A DNA stretch of 64,000 bases. Origin: Notolepis coatsorum (Eukaryota; Chordata; Actinopteri; Aulopiformes; Paralepididae). Positions 31,989 to 41,949 of this stretch are shown here, piece by piece. The notes under the pieces were generated by a model. That model was not told where the DNA came from and ran no database searches. It worked only from the letters and a program-made list of their open reading frames with translations. A program made the position numbers and the translations under genes. Location of the stretch: positions 90,394,683-90,458,682 of the forward strand of contig OZ020589.1 of NCBI GenBank assembly GCA_963971535.1, read 5' to 3'. Each line of letters starts with the position of its first letter. Within the stretch, counting starts at the first letter, position 1.

Positions 31989-32254
31989 ATGAAGGGTGCC
32001 GTGACTGAAAAAAAAGGTTGAGAAACGCTGGTATATGGTGTGGCTCTTTGTGGTACCACAGTCATTTTTTTGTGGCTCTTAGTCTCTGACTGGTTGGCCA
32101 CCCCTGCTGTAGGTTGTATGTGGGAGGGGGGCGGGGGGCTGCGTCGCCCACAGTATTTGGTTAACGTTACTGTGGGAAGTTATGCTGTAGGTTGTGTATG
32201 GGGGCGGGGGGGGGGGGTACGTCGTCCACGGTCTATTTAACGTTATGTACAGTA
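31989..32254. other. unassigned, G-rich
   Basis: A G-rich stretch (32120-32225) contains an imperfect duplication: 'CTGTAGGTTGTATGTGGGAGGGGGGCGGGGGG' and 'CTGTAGGTTGTGTATGGGGGCGGGGGGGG' are related, about 75 bp apart. Confidence 0.45.
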
Positions 32255-32261
32255 GTTGTGT

Positions 32262-32590
32262 TTGATTGATTGAAAACTTTATTAACAGATTGCAGAATGG
32301 GTACAGTACAGTACATAGATGTAGCAGTACTGTCTATCTGTATGTCATGTATGTCTGTCCTGATGAATTGAAAATGGGGGACCCTGATGTAAACAAGACG
32401 AAAGTATTTCTCTGGTCTGCATCCCCTTAACAATTGTGTGTATTGAGCTGTACTATATTGTACCCATTCTGCAATCTGTTAATAAAGTTTTCAATCAATC
32501 AATCAAAACAGCTCAATACATACAATTGTTAAGGGGATGCAGACCAGAGAAAGACGTTTGTCTTGTTTACATCAGGGTCCCCCATTTTCA
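32262..32590. mobile_element. three abutting LINE 3'-end pieces, opposite orientations
   Basis: 32262-32335 (minus: GATTGATTGAAAACTTTATTAACAG), 32336-32508 (plus, ending AATAAAGTTTTCAATCAATCAATC) and 32510-32590 (minus) are all the (TTGA)n-tail family. The plus piece and its neighbours form inverted repeats. Confidence 0.78.
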
Positions 32591-33720
32591 ATTCATCATA
32601 AACAGGGGTGTAAAAAGTACCCAGAAATTATACTTTACTACTACTATTATACTAAGTACACTGTACAACTGTACAAGCAAAACTTTACATTGGAATATTG
32701 ACGAAACCATACTTGGTCATTTACTGTACATTGGAGGGGGTTGGGTTAGGACATTTACAGGGTCCAGTTTCGAATTGCAGTCTCCCGTAGTTGCTCTTTG
32801 AGAGTGGTTTTGAAAGTGGGTAGTGATTCACATTCCTTTACAGCAGGGATCAGCAACCTTTTTGATACGAAGTGCCATTTTAAAATGTTCTTGTTAACCA
32901 GTGTGCCATATCAATGTTAAGGTTAATTATGAAACCACATCACAATGTAAATCTCCAACAGATCTGTAATTCTATTCCATCCACATAGGCAACGTGCATA
33001 GCAATAGTTTTAATAACCATTTTCCTCTCATAAATATATAAGAGAATGCTGCCGTCTTTATGAGATGCTTGCTTGCCATACCTGGACACATTCAGCCTTG
33101 TCTGCCTCATCCTTTAAAGTTCTCATGTTTGGTCTCAAAATGGCGTTTAACACTCAATGTTCGGCAAACAACAACAGACTGACCCTTCTCATTGGCTCTG
33201 ACCATGAAATATCCCTGGTATATCAGTCAACCTACACTACCATAAATAACAGGCTGTGCAACTGCATGGGGAGGTAACTCAACATTTCCAAAAAGGTTCC
33301 TCTTACACATTTGCTAGTGTGCCATGTTGGTTTAGATAATGTGTACCAATGGTGGCACTCGTGCCTAAGGTTGCTGACCCCTGCTTTACAGCTTTGGGTA
33401 GGGAGTTCCATATCGATGTGGCATAATTGCGAACCGTGTTTAGTCCCTTGTTTGAGCCGAATCTGGGTTTAACATGATTTGTGGAGCTCCCTCTGGTGTT
33501 GTGATCGTGGTATTCACTGACCTTTGGGAAGTATTTTGACATGTACATGGGTACCTTAGTCGTATAGTGTATCTTGTTGACCAGGCCCATTGCAAGTTGC
33601 TGTACTCTGTCGTCTACTCTAAGCCATCCTAGGTTGTCAAAGTGGGCAGGGGTGAGGTGGGTTCTAGGAGTAAGGTCAAGCAGTAGTCTGACCAGTTTGT
33701 TTTGAGATCTGCCAGGTTAT
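32591..33720 (-). mobile_element. LINE fragment, (TTGA)n-tail family, split by a hAT MITE
   Basis: Coding sequence reads on the minus strand from 33680 to 33392 ('LGWL', 'MGLVNKIHYTTKVPMYM', 'HDHNTRGSSTNH') and resumes at 32843-32770 after the MITE at 32844-33383. It is the minus-strand relative of 20677-21058. The 3' UTR part (32640-32760) matches 18650-18770. Confidence 0.8.
32844..33383. mobile_element. non-autonomous hAT element (MITE)
   Basis: 540 bp with an exact 8-bp duplication CTTTACAG (32836-32843 and 33384-33391). Inverted ends CAGGGATCAGCAACCTT and, as reverse complement, CAGGGGTCAGCAACCTT; similarity continues to 'GTGCCA'. 8-bp duplications and CAGGG-type ends are hAT hallmarks. 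No transposase. Confidence 0.93.
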
Positions 33721-34590
33721 GACATTTATGCTTCTACCTAAAACCAGGTTATGTGAGTAGCTGGGATTGGTTCAGGTTCTGATATTGCTGTACAGGCCAA
33801 GATTTCACTGATCGCTTTAGTACTTAGACACATAGCACTATGTTGTATCCTCTCACCAGGCTCCAATGCAATGGGGCACATTTTCACATGATGTTGCTGT
33901 CAATGATGCATTATACAAAATGGTCATCAGTAGTGGCCACAGAAATAAACCCATATTCCATAATGGGACTTGAGTATACTGAATATTTGACCATACCAAA
34001 TATCTCATATAAAAGGCCTTCTAGTAGGCCAGTTGACTAACTCATAATAATTAGCATCATATAGCCACAATACTAACTAACAATGCTTTACTTTTTCTCT
34101 TTCCTTGGCATGTCTCCCAGGGGGCCCGGAATCACTACTTACTGGTCTGTTTAGTCCTATCTCATTCCTCATCTCGCCTGCTCCATCCCTCATCTGCTGA
34201 CTGTGGTCATCCTGTCCTGGGTGTGTTTGGTCTCCTGCTCCACTCTTCTTCAGGCTCTGTGATCCTGCACCTTTTTAGGGTGGAGGATATCGGCAGCCAT
34301 TGGACGTGGTTGGCTGCCTGAATTTAGCTTAAGTCTATTGCTCTTTTTGCCCAACAAAGTAACTGCAATTTTTTTGAGGACCAGCACCATGAAAGGACAA
34401 GACAATCTGAATGTGTGCACATAACCTCACCATGCTCACTGAGAACACCTGCACAATGAGGATTACAGTTGATCACAAATGATGTGCTTGTTTATGTGTT
34501 GTGCTTGTAGTAGTAGTGTTAGCTTGTGTGCTATTTGATTGTTATTATTTACACTGTTTCTAAACAACTCCTAACTGATCAGAAAAAGAT
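33721..34590. other. unassigned
   Basis: No recognised frame or repeat. Confidence 0.3.
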
Positions 34591-34715
34591 ACTGGAATAT
34601 GTTGTTTCTTTACACATATGTTGGATTATGTAATTGGTTTGTCTTTTTTATTGGTTTGTCATGACAAACCAATTACATAATCCAACATATGTGTAAAGAA
34701 ACAACATATTCCAGT
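34591..34715. repeat. perfect hairpin, 53-bp arms
   Basis: 34591-34643 and 34663-34715 are perfect reverse complements with a 19-bp loop. Inside the loop edge a second palindrome (TTGGTTTGTC-AT-GACAAACCAA, 34651-34672) offers an alternative short hairpin. Confidence 0.95.
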
Positions 34716-35118
34716 TAACGGTATATATTTTTTAATGATTCGTTACGGCGAAATCAATACTTCCATTTGTATAAATTGCATTAAGCGGACCTTAGTATTG
34801 CTGCCTGGCTGAGGGGCTTGTTGCGGCTCATGTGCATGCGCACGCTCGGCCAATCAGAGCAACGCGGAAGGGCTTGTTGCTTACCGAAAGTATTCACGCG
34901 GTTGGGGCTCCTTTTGCACAAATTACTGCATCAATACAGCTAAATATATACTTTTCCACGATATTCTAATTTATTGAGCTGCACCTGTACATCACTGTGC
35001 TCAGGAGGCAAAACGATGTCTAACATGCCTGCCATGTATCACAAACAGTACTGTATTTGCAAATCTGGTATGTCATAAATGTATAGATGTAGCAGTACTG
35101 TCTATCTGTATGTCATGT
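34716..35118. other. unassigned
   Basis: No recognised feature; a moderately G/C-rich part lies at 34800-34910. Confidence 0.3.
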
Positions 35119-35260
35119 ATCAAGTTTCAAGTTCAAGTTTCTTTAATAGTTGTCATACAGAAGTACAGAATACTTTTGCTAGACAAAAGATAAGTGAAAT
35201 AAAATAGTATAGCATGTAAAAAAAATAGAAGTAAAAATAGAAGTCACGTACGTAGACACA
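35119..35260 (-). mobile_element. L2-like LINE 3' end, family of 2003-3842
   Basis: TCAAGTTTCAAGTTCAAG tail then 'GTTGTCATACAGAAGTACAGAATAC', followed by a shortened 3' UTR. No coding sequence. Confidence 0.78.
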
Positions 35261-35880
35261 GTGTAAGGGCCATATGAGTGTTTTGATTATGTCGGTAGCT
35301 TCTCCGATATATATATATATATTTTGTAATTGTGTTTAGTTTAAGGCACAATTAGGCGCCGGTGTGTAGAGGCCAAGGCCAACTTGTTGGATTTGTATTG
35401 CTAGAATATTAGAATTAATTTTGTCTAGAATAGTGTCTTATTTATGTTTGAACACTAGAGGGCTCACCGCCTCCATTATAGCCAGCTGGAAGTCATGAGA
35501 TTACTTGAATGTAATTCAAGCATATATACCTTTAGGAGTTGAACATGAAGTAGTATTTTAACTTTGGGTGGAATAAAGTTTTAGAAACATTTGGGATGAA
35601 TACACCTTTAAAGCTATTTGTGGGAATACACATACAAAAATAAAAACGAAAGAATGGAAAAACATGCAGAACTGATCGCTAATGCTGTCACGTCCCTGAT
35701 GAAGATGAACAGGAGCACTTGGATTGGCAAGGTATTGTATTGGAGCGGACCCACGACAGGATGAAGGATGACAGGATGGGTCAAGCGCAGATGACATTTC
35801 AATGGCAACCCCCCCAAAGGAATGCGTGTGTGCTGCCCATCTCACATGTGTTACAAATAAAGACTTCATAGTCCCATTTC
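35261..35880. other. unassigned
   Basis: No frame that I recognise. From about 35580, loosely related 'TTTGGG..GAATACACCTTTAAA' appears once before the satellite proper, so the satellite unit may derive from here. Confidence 0.35.
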
Positions 35881-35934
35881 ATTCATTTATTCATTCAAAC
35901 GATTTGGGGTTATAAGCTTTAAAAGGATTTGGGG

Positions 35935-36375
35935 AAGACACCATAACACAATTGGGTATTCGAACCTTTAAAACCATTTGGGTGGAATACACCTTTAAAA
36001 TTATTCGGGAAGACACATTTGGGTATTAGAACCTTTAAGACCATTTGGGTGGAATACACCTTTAAAATGATTCGGGAAGACACATTTGGGTATTAGAACC
36101 TTTAAAACCATTTGGGTGGAATACACCTTTAAAATTATTCGGGAAGACACATTTGGGTATTAGAACCTTTAAGACCATTTGGGTGGAATACACCTTTAAA
36201 ATGATTCGGGAAGACACATTTGGGTATTAGAACCTTTAAAACCATTTGGGTGGAATACACCTTTAAAATGATTCGGGAAGACACATTTGGGTATTAGAAC
36301 CTTTAAAACCATTTGGGTGGAATACAACTTTAACTGTCCTGCTACTGTTGCATCACTGTGATGTACTGTCCTGCT
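35935..36375. repeat. 67-bp tandem repeat (satellite part 1)
   Basis: The unit ACCATTTGGGTGGAATACAC...ATTCGGGAAGACACATTTGGGTATTAGAACCTTTAA(A/G) repeats with an exact 67-bp step at 35973, 36040, 36107, 36174, 36241 and 36308; a diverged unit precedes. Confidence 0.95.
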
Positions 36376-37480
36376 AACCATTTGGGTGGAATACACCTTT
36401 AACTGTCCTGCGACTGTACACCTACTGTACTGCTACTGTACACATACTGTACTGCTACTATACACCTACTGTACTGCTACTGTACACCTACTGTACTGCT
36501 ACTGTACACACCTCCTGCACATTGTGATGGGGCTGTCCTGCTAACCATTTGGGTGGAATACACCTTTAACTGTCCTGCTACTGTTGCATCACTGTGATGT
36601 ACTGTCCTGCTAACCATTTGGGTGGAATACACCTTTAACTGTCCTGCGACTGTACACCTACTGTACTGCTACTGTACACCTACTGTACTGCTACTGTACA
36701 CCTACTGTACTGCTACTGTACACACCTCCTGCACATTGTGATGGGGCTGTCCTGCTAACCATTTGGGTGGAATACACCTTTAACTGTCCTGCTACTGTTG
36801 CATCACTGTGATCCACTGTACTGCTACTGTATTATAACCTTTAAAACAATTTGGGTGGAATACACCTTTAAAATCATTCGATTGGGGTTATAACCTTTAA
36901 CACTATTTGGGTGGAATACACCTTTAACTGTCCTGCAGCCATTTTACCACTGTCCACTGTACTGTACAGTCCTGCTACATCACTGTCCTGCTAACCATTT
37001 GGGTGGAATACACCTTTAACTGTCCTGCTACTGTTGCATCACTGTGATCCACTGTACTGCTACTGTATTATAACCTTTTAAAACAATTTGGGTGGAATAC
37101 ACCTTTAAAATCATTCGATTTGGGTTATAACTTTTAACACTATTTGGGTGGAATACACCTTTAACTGTCCTGCAGCCATTTTACCACTGTACTGTACTGT
37201 ACAGTCCTGCTACATCACTGTCCTGCTAACCATTTGGGTGGAATACACCTTTAACTGTCCTGCTACTGTTGCATCACTGTGATCCACTGTACTGCTACTG
37301 TATTATAACCTTTAAAACAATTTGGGTGGAATACACCTTTAAAATCATTCGATTTGGGTTATAACCTTTAACACTATTTGGGTGGAATACACCTTTAACT
37401 GTCCTGCAGCCATTTTACCACTGTCCACTGTACTGTACTGTACAGTCCTGCTACATCACTGTCCTGCTAACCATTTGGGT
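36376..37480. repeat. compound satellite with ~235-bp higher-order units
   Basis: Blocks of 'ATTTGGGTGGAATACACCTTTAA' (from the 67-bp unit) alternate with CTGTCCTGCTACTGT- and CTACTGTACTGCTACTGTACAC-type repeats. CCTGCTAACCATTTGGG recurs at 36751, 36987, 37222 and 37463, i.e. steps of 236, 235 and 241 bp. Confidence 0.9.
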
Positions 37481-38480
37481 GGAATACACCTTTAACTGTC
37501 CTGCTACATCACTGTGATGTACTGTCCTGCTACATCACTGTAATGTACTGTCCTGCTACATCACTGTCCTGCTACATCACTGTGATGTACTGTCCTGCTA
37601 CATCACTGTCCTGCTACATCACTGTCCTGCTACATCACTGTCCTGCTACATCACTGTAATGTACTGTCCTGCTACATCACTGTCCTGCTACATCACTGTC
37701 TTGCTACATCACTGTCCTGCTACATCACTGTGATGTACTGTCCTGCTACATCACTGTCCTGCTACATCACTGTGATGTACTGTCCTGCTACATCACTGTC
37801 CTGCTACATCACTGTGATGTACTGTCCTGCTACATCACTGTCCTGCTACATCACTGTCCTGCTACATCACTGTCCTGCTACATCACTGTGATGTACTGTC
37901 CTGCTACATCACTGTCCTGCTACATCACTGTGATGTACTGTCCTGCTACATCACTGTCCTGCTACATCACTGTCCTGCTACATCACTGTGATGTATTGTC
38001 CTGCTACATCACTGTGATGCTACATCACTGTCCTGCTACATCACTGTGATGTACTGTCCTGCTACATCACTGTCCTGCTACATCACTGTCCTGCTACATC
38101 ACTGTGATGTATTGTCCTGCTACATCACTGTGATGCTACATCACTGTCCTGCTACATCACTGTCCTGCTACATCACTGTGATGTATTGTCCTGCTACATC
38201 ACTGTCCTGCTACATCACTGTGATGTACTGTCCTGCTACATCACTGTCCTGCTACATCACTGTCCTGCTACATCACTGTCCTGCTACATCACTGTGATGT
38301 ATTGTCCTGCTACATCACTGTGATGCTACATCACTGTCCTGCTACATCACTGTCCTGCTACATCACTGTGATGTATTGTCCTGCTACATCACTGTGATGC
38401 TACATCACTGTCCTGCTACATCACTGTCCTGCTACATCACTGTGATCCACTGTCCTGCTACTGTTGCATCACTGTCCTGC
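37481..38480. repeat. 16-bp minisatellite (satellite part 3)
   Basis: CCTGCTACATCACTGT (16 bp) repeats for 1 kb, often with a 10-bp spacer GATGTACTGT (or GATGTATTGT) making 26-bp units. The 16-bp motif is already present in the compound part, so this block grew from it. Confidence 0.95.
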
Positions 38481-38630
38481 ACAGTACAGGACACAAAATG
38501 ATTTAACTGCCTCTCCTATAATGACTGGACTATAAGGGAGAAGGAGAGAGAGGATGACTATGAGGTAAAGAAAGGGAGAGAGAGGCTGAGTATGAGGTAA
38601 AGAGAGGGAGAGAGAGGCTGCGTATGAGGT

Positions 38631-38941
38631 TTATACTCCAAAAAAGGGCCATAATGATAGTTCACATTGCAGGTTATCGTGATCACACTAACATATTGTT
38701 TTTGGAGTCAAAGACATTGAAGTTCTTTGATAGGGAGGGGGGTTATAATCTGAGAGGAGAACACAATTTAAAGGTGCTAAACGTACGCACTACCATGAGA
38801 AAACACTGCATCTCGATATGTGGAGTGAAACTGTGGAACAGTCTAAATGTGGTGCTAAAGCAATGTCCAAACATGAGACAATTCAAACTGATGTATAAGG
38901 AAATTATGTTCACAAGGTACAGGGATGAGGAAGGGACTTGA
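38631..38941 (+). pseudogene. LINE RT C-terminal fragment
   Basis: About 103 residues: 'LQKRAIMIV' near the start, 'YRDHTNILFLE..TLKFF', then 'ISICGVKLWNSL' and 'FKLMYKEIM'. 'LQKRAxRI', 'HTxxLF' and 'G.KLWNSL' are usual late segments in LINE reverse transcriptases. The upstream RT core is absent. Clade not determined. Confidence 0.75.
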
Positions 38942-39232
38942 TATTCACGGGTGTTTACATTTTTATTTTGTTTTCTATTTTATTTTATTTTATACATATA
39001 TAGTTTTTGTTTTTTGTTTTGCATATATATATTTTTTTTTTTTCTTTTTTATGTTTAAAATAGTACACTCATTTGAGTAGTGGAAAAGGGGTAGGATTAA
39101 ATAAGTGTATACTTCTTCCTACTCCTTTTCGAACATGCAGATTGAGTTGTTTTGCTTTTTGTTATTGTTTGTTGTATTCATTGCATGTTCGAAATAAAGA
39201 CTTCAAATAAAAAAAATCAAATAAAGAAAATC
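38631..39232 (+). mobile_element. 5'-truncated LINE 3' part
   Basis: A LINE C-terminal coding piece to TGA at 38939-38941, then a T-rich 3' UTR with 'CTTCTTCCTACTCCTTTTCGAACATG' and 'GTTCGAAATAAAGACTTCAAATAAA'. It lies within 'GTATGAGGTAAAG'-type repeats (38545-38630 and 39240-39300), with AGGT at both edges. Confidence 0.75.
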
Positions 39233-39353
39233 AAGGTAAAGTACCAGACAATACAGCAAAAACACACTGTGAGATAAGCTGAGTATGAGGTAAAGTGCCA
39301 GACAGCACAGTAAAAAACACTACGAGAGGTAGACTGGTGCCAAGGGGATCATC

Positions 39354-39619
39354 CCTATGTTCCCCGGGTCCTATGTTCCCCGGGTCCTACATATGTTCCC
39401 CGCTTGATTGATTAATTGATTGAAAATTTTATAAATTTTTATTATTTTATTAATTATTAATGTCCGCCTTGTTTCGAACTGGTTAAGATTAGGCCCTCTT
39501 TCGAAGTTGGTTAAGGTTAGAGTTTGGAATCAGGGCTGGTGGTCAAAAATGTTCAATCAATCAATCAATCAAGCAGGGAACATAGGACCCGGGGAACATA
39601 GGACCCGAGGAACATAGAC
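39354..39619. repeat. foldback element with direct repeats in its arms
   Basis: The left arm has CCTATGTTCCCCGGGT twice, then ATGTTCCCCGCTTGATTGATTAATTGATTGAA; the right arm (39553-39619) is its inverse: TTCAATCAATCAATCAATCAAGCAGGGAACATAGGACCCGGGGAACATAGG... The ~120 bp between are A/T-rich, with a repeated 'TTCGAA(C/G)TGGTTAAG'-like motif. Confidence 0.85.
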
Positions 39620-39778
39620 ATGCTCCCGTGCCAAGTTGTTCAGGCACTTAAAATCGATCCTAAAACACACAGGAAGCCAGTGGAGGGAAGTCAGTACAGG
39701 GGAAATATAATTTGCTTACGTGTACCAGTTAGCAGACGAGCAGCAGCGTTTTGGACTAACTGCAAGTGAGAGAGGGTA

Positions 39779-39945
39779 CTCATTTATATATTTTATATCC
39801 AGTTTAATCACCTGTACATTGTATTTTGCTATTGCACTTTACTGTTACATTTGCACTCCGGTTGGATGGCAAACGTTCATCTTCTTTTCATTGTACTGTA
39901 CTTGTGCTGTATAATGACAATACATTTTAATCTAAGCTAATCTAT
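39779..39945 (+). mobile_element. L2-like LINE 3' UTR fragment
   Basis: Same 3' UTR as 17565-17760, here with the end 'AATGACAATACATTTTAATCTAAGCTAATCTA'. Confidence 0.65.
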
Positions 39946-40181
39946 GTAAACATGCATTCGGTAGCGAGTATAGCGTACTGGTGGACAATCATCTGCGCTC
40001 TACTGAGCAGACTCTAGTTTTGAGTGTATTCAGTCTGACCCACATTCTTGCCATCATTCATAACAACTGGACCCCCTCTCTTGCGTGACAGCGCTCCTTG
40101 TGGCGCGACACCATGGCCTCACAAAACACTGCCCTCTTCTTTACAACTAAGGTATCATGCTGGGTTTGAATGCTCTCGCCC

Positions 40182-40284
<103 letters not shown>

Positions 40285-40534
40285 AGAGAGAGAAGTACAA
40301 TGAAGAAACAATGGTGAGATCACTCCTGTCGAGGGACCAAAAGACCATTACTGTACGGGACTCTTATCATATTGTGTGTGTGGGTCCCCCTATGACATCA
40401 TGTCTCACGTTCAATTAGAACTCACTATAGGTCTCCGGAACCTGAGGAAAAGAAGGAGGCGAAACAAAAAGACGAGGAAGTAATTCTCAAGTAATGGTTT
40501 ATATGTTAATAATAGCATTTACGTGTGCTACCGT

Positions 40535-41210
40535 CAGTGTTGTAGCACTCGAGTCCAGGAATGATTTTCAGGACTCGTGACTCAACTTGGACTTGAGCAC
40601 TGATGACTTGGACTTGGACTCGAGCATTGACTGCATTCGGACTCGGAAGGTGCAGACGAGGACTCAGACTTGTTCATTGATAAATACAGTTTTATTTTTT
40701 TTGTAAACCCTAACTAACCTTACTGTCATGCACTTGTCATAATATACTAACCTACACTGTAGCACTCAACACTTTGATGAACATTGTTACTCAGCTGATA
40801 GAGTTGTGCCCTTCCTGCTGTCTTGTTGTACAAAACTTGTAAGTCGCTTTGGATAAAAGCGTCAGCTAAATGACTAAATGTAAATGTAATAGGCCCTAAT
40901 CATTTGGCACAAGATATTGATGGCTAGTGCATTTGTTTGGCTATTGTGTCACAAAGTAAATAAACTCCCTTTTAAAATGGTGACCGCTGTGTCATTTATG
41001 TTTAATGTAGACCTTTTTTTATTTGTATGTCGGATCTTTGACTGCCAGAGTGGAGTGGACTCGACCTTGATGACTTGGACTCGGACTAACTAGGGTAATG
41101 GGGACTCGACTCGGATTCTACCCTGGCTCTTCTTTGGTGACTCGGACTCTAACACTGGGGACTTGAGACTCGACTCGGACTCAAGATTTAGTGACTCGAC
41201 TACAACGCTG
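40535..41210. mobile_element. hAT-like MITE (ACTCGAGTC family), long copy
   Basis: Ends CAGTGTTGTAGCACTCGAGTC and CGACTACAACGCTG (reverse complement CAGCGTTGTAGTCG). Interior rich in GACTTGGACTCG repeats. Shares a ~170-bp core ('ATTTGGCACAAGATATTGATGGC' and on) with 60060-60486. A segment near 40795-40890 (ending 'TTTGGATAAAAGCGTCAGCTAAATGAC') is absent from that copy and looks like a SINE tail inserted here. The 8-bp duplications do not match well. Confidence 0.72.
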
Positions 41211-41949
41211 GCCATCTCCCACTAACTTCTGAGCAGTTGAGTTGAGTCGTACAATAGGTGGAGCTGAGCTCACAGAGCCTGGAGACGTGGTGTCCATCTC
41301 AGCGGTTTGAACGTTGAATCGCATGAAGGGGGTTGAACCCTTTAAGACGGGGGGATCAAATGTTGGCCCTTTGGAAACAGCCAACCTGTCTTTTAATTAC
41401 CGGCGTAGCCGCAGGGACGAACAAACAGCCAGAGAAGTGTGCTACAGTACATGTGTGCTAATCCCGAGCGGACACAGTAATTTCTCTAATTACCGAGGAC
41501 ACTAAGCAAACACAAGGCGAATAAAGGAGGAATTGGCCGTCTCCCGCAGATTCACCCACTAGGGGGTCTTGTCTAATTTGAGAGGGGGGGAGGGGGTGTC
41601 CATCTCTGTCCCGCTAACATAGAGCAGCCCCTTCTAATCCCAACCCCACCCCTTTGCCACCAGCTTGATAGCAGATGGTACTATCCGTGCAGCCCCCCCC
41701 CCCCTCTCCCAAACGCCTCTGGTAGTCTTTTGTGTTCCTCATCATGGCACACTCAGGGGTCCCAACAACAGCCTGACCCTCAACCCCCCCCCCCTCCCAA
41801 CCCTGTTGCTCCCTGTGTTTAGCCTTTTGTGGAGGGAAAAAATAGCTACTAGTGAGGCTACTGACGAGTGGTTCAGTTGGGTGTCCTAATGGTGCCTGTA
41901 AAAACCTGTTTAATGGAAGCGTGGTGTGGACCTTCAGCTCAGTGCTGCT
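41211..41949. other. unassigned
   Basis: No recognised frame. Short C- or G-runs (41581-41592, 41690-41703, 41780-41792) are present. Confidence 0.35.

Noticed and set aside
35935-38480. CRISPR-like array
   Set aside because: Units are directly abutting or separated by the same 10-bp spacer; no unique spacers, no cas genes, and the setting is eukaryotic.
38624-38941. Host gene starting at 38624
   Set aside because: The ATG falls in flanking repeat sequence; the rest matches the C-terminal part of LINE reverse transcriptases and a LINE 3' UTR follows.
40535-41210. Confident 8-bp target duplication for this hAT-like element
   Set aside because: The eight bases on each side agree at only about half of the positions, so the element type rests on its ends and its sister copy at 60060.
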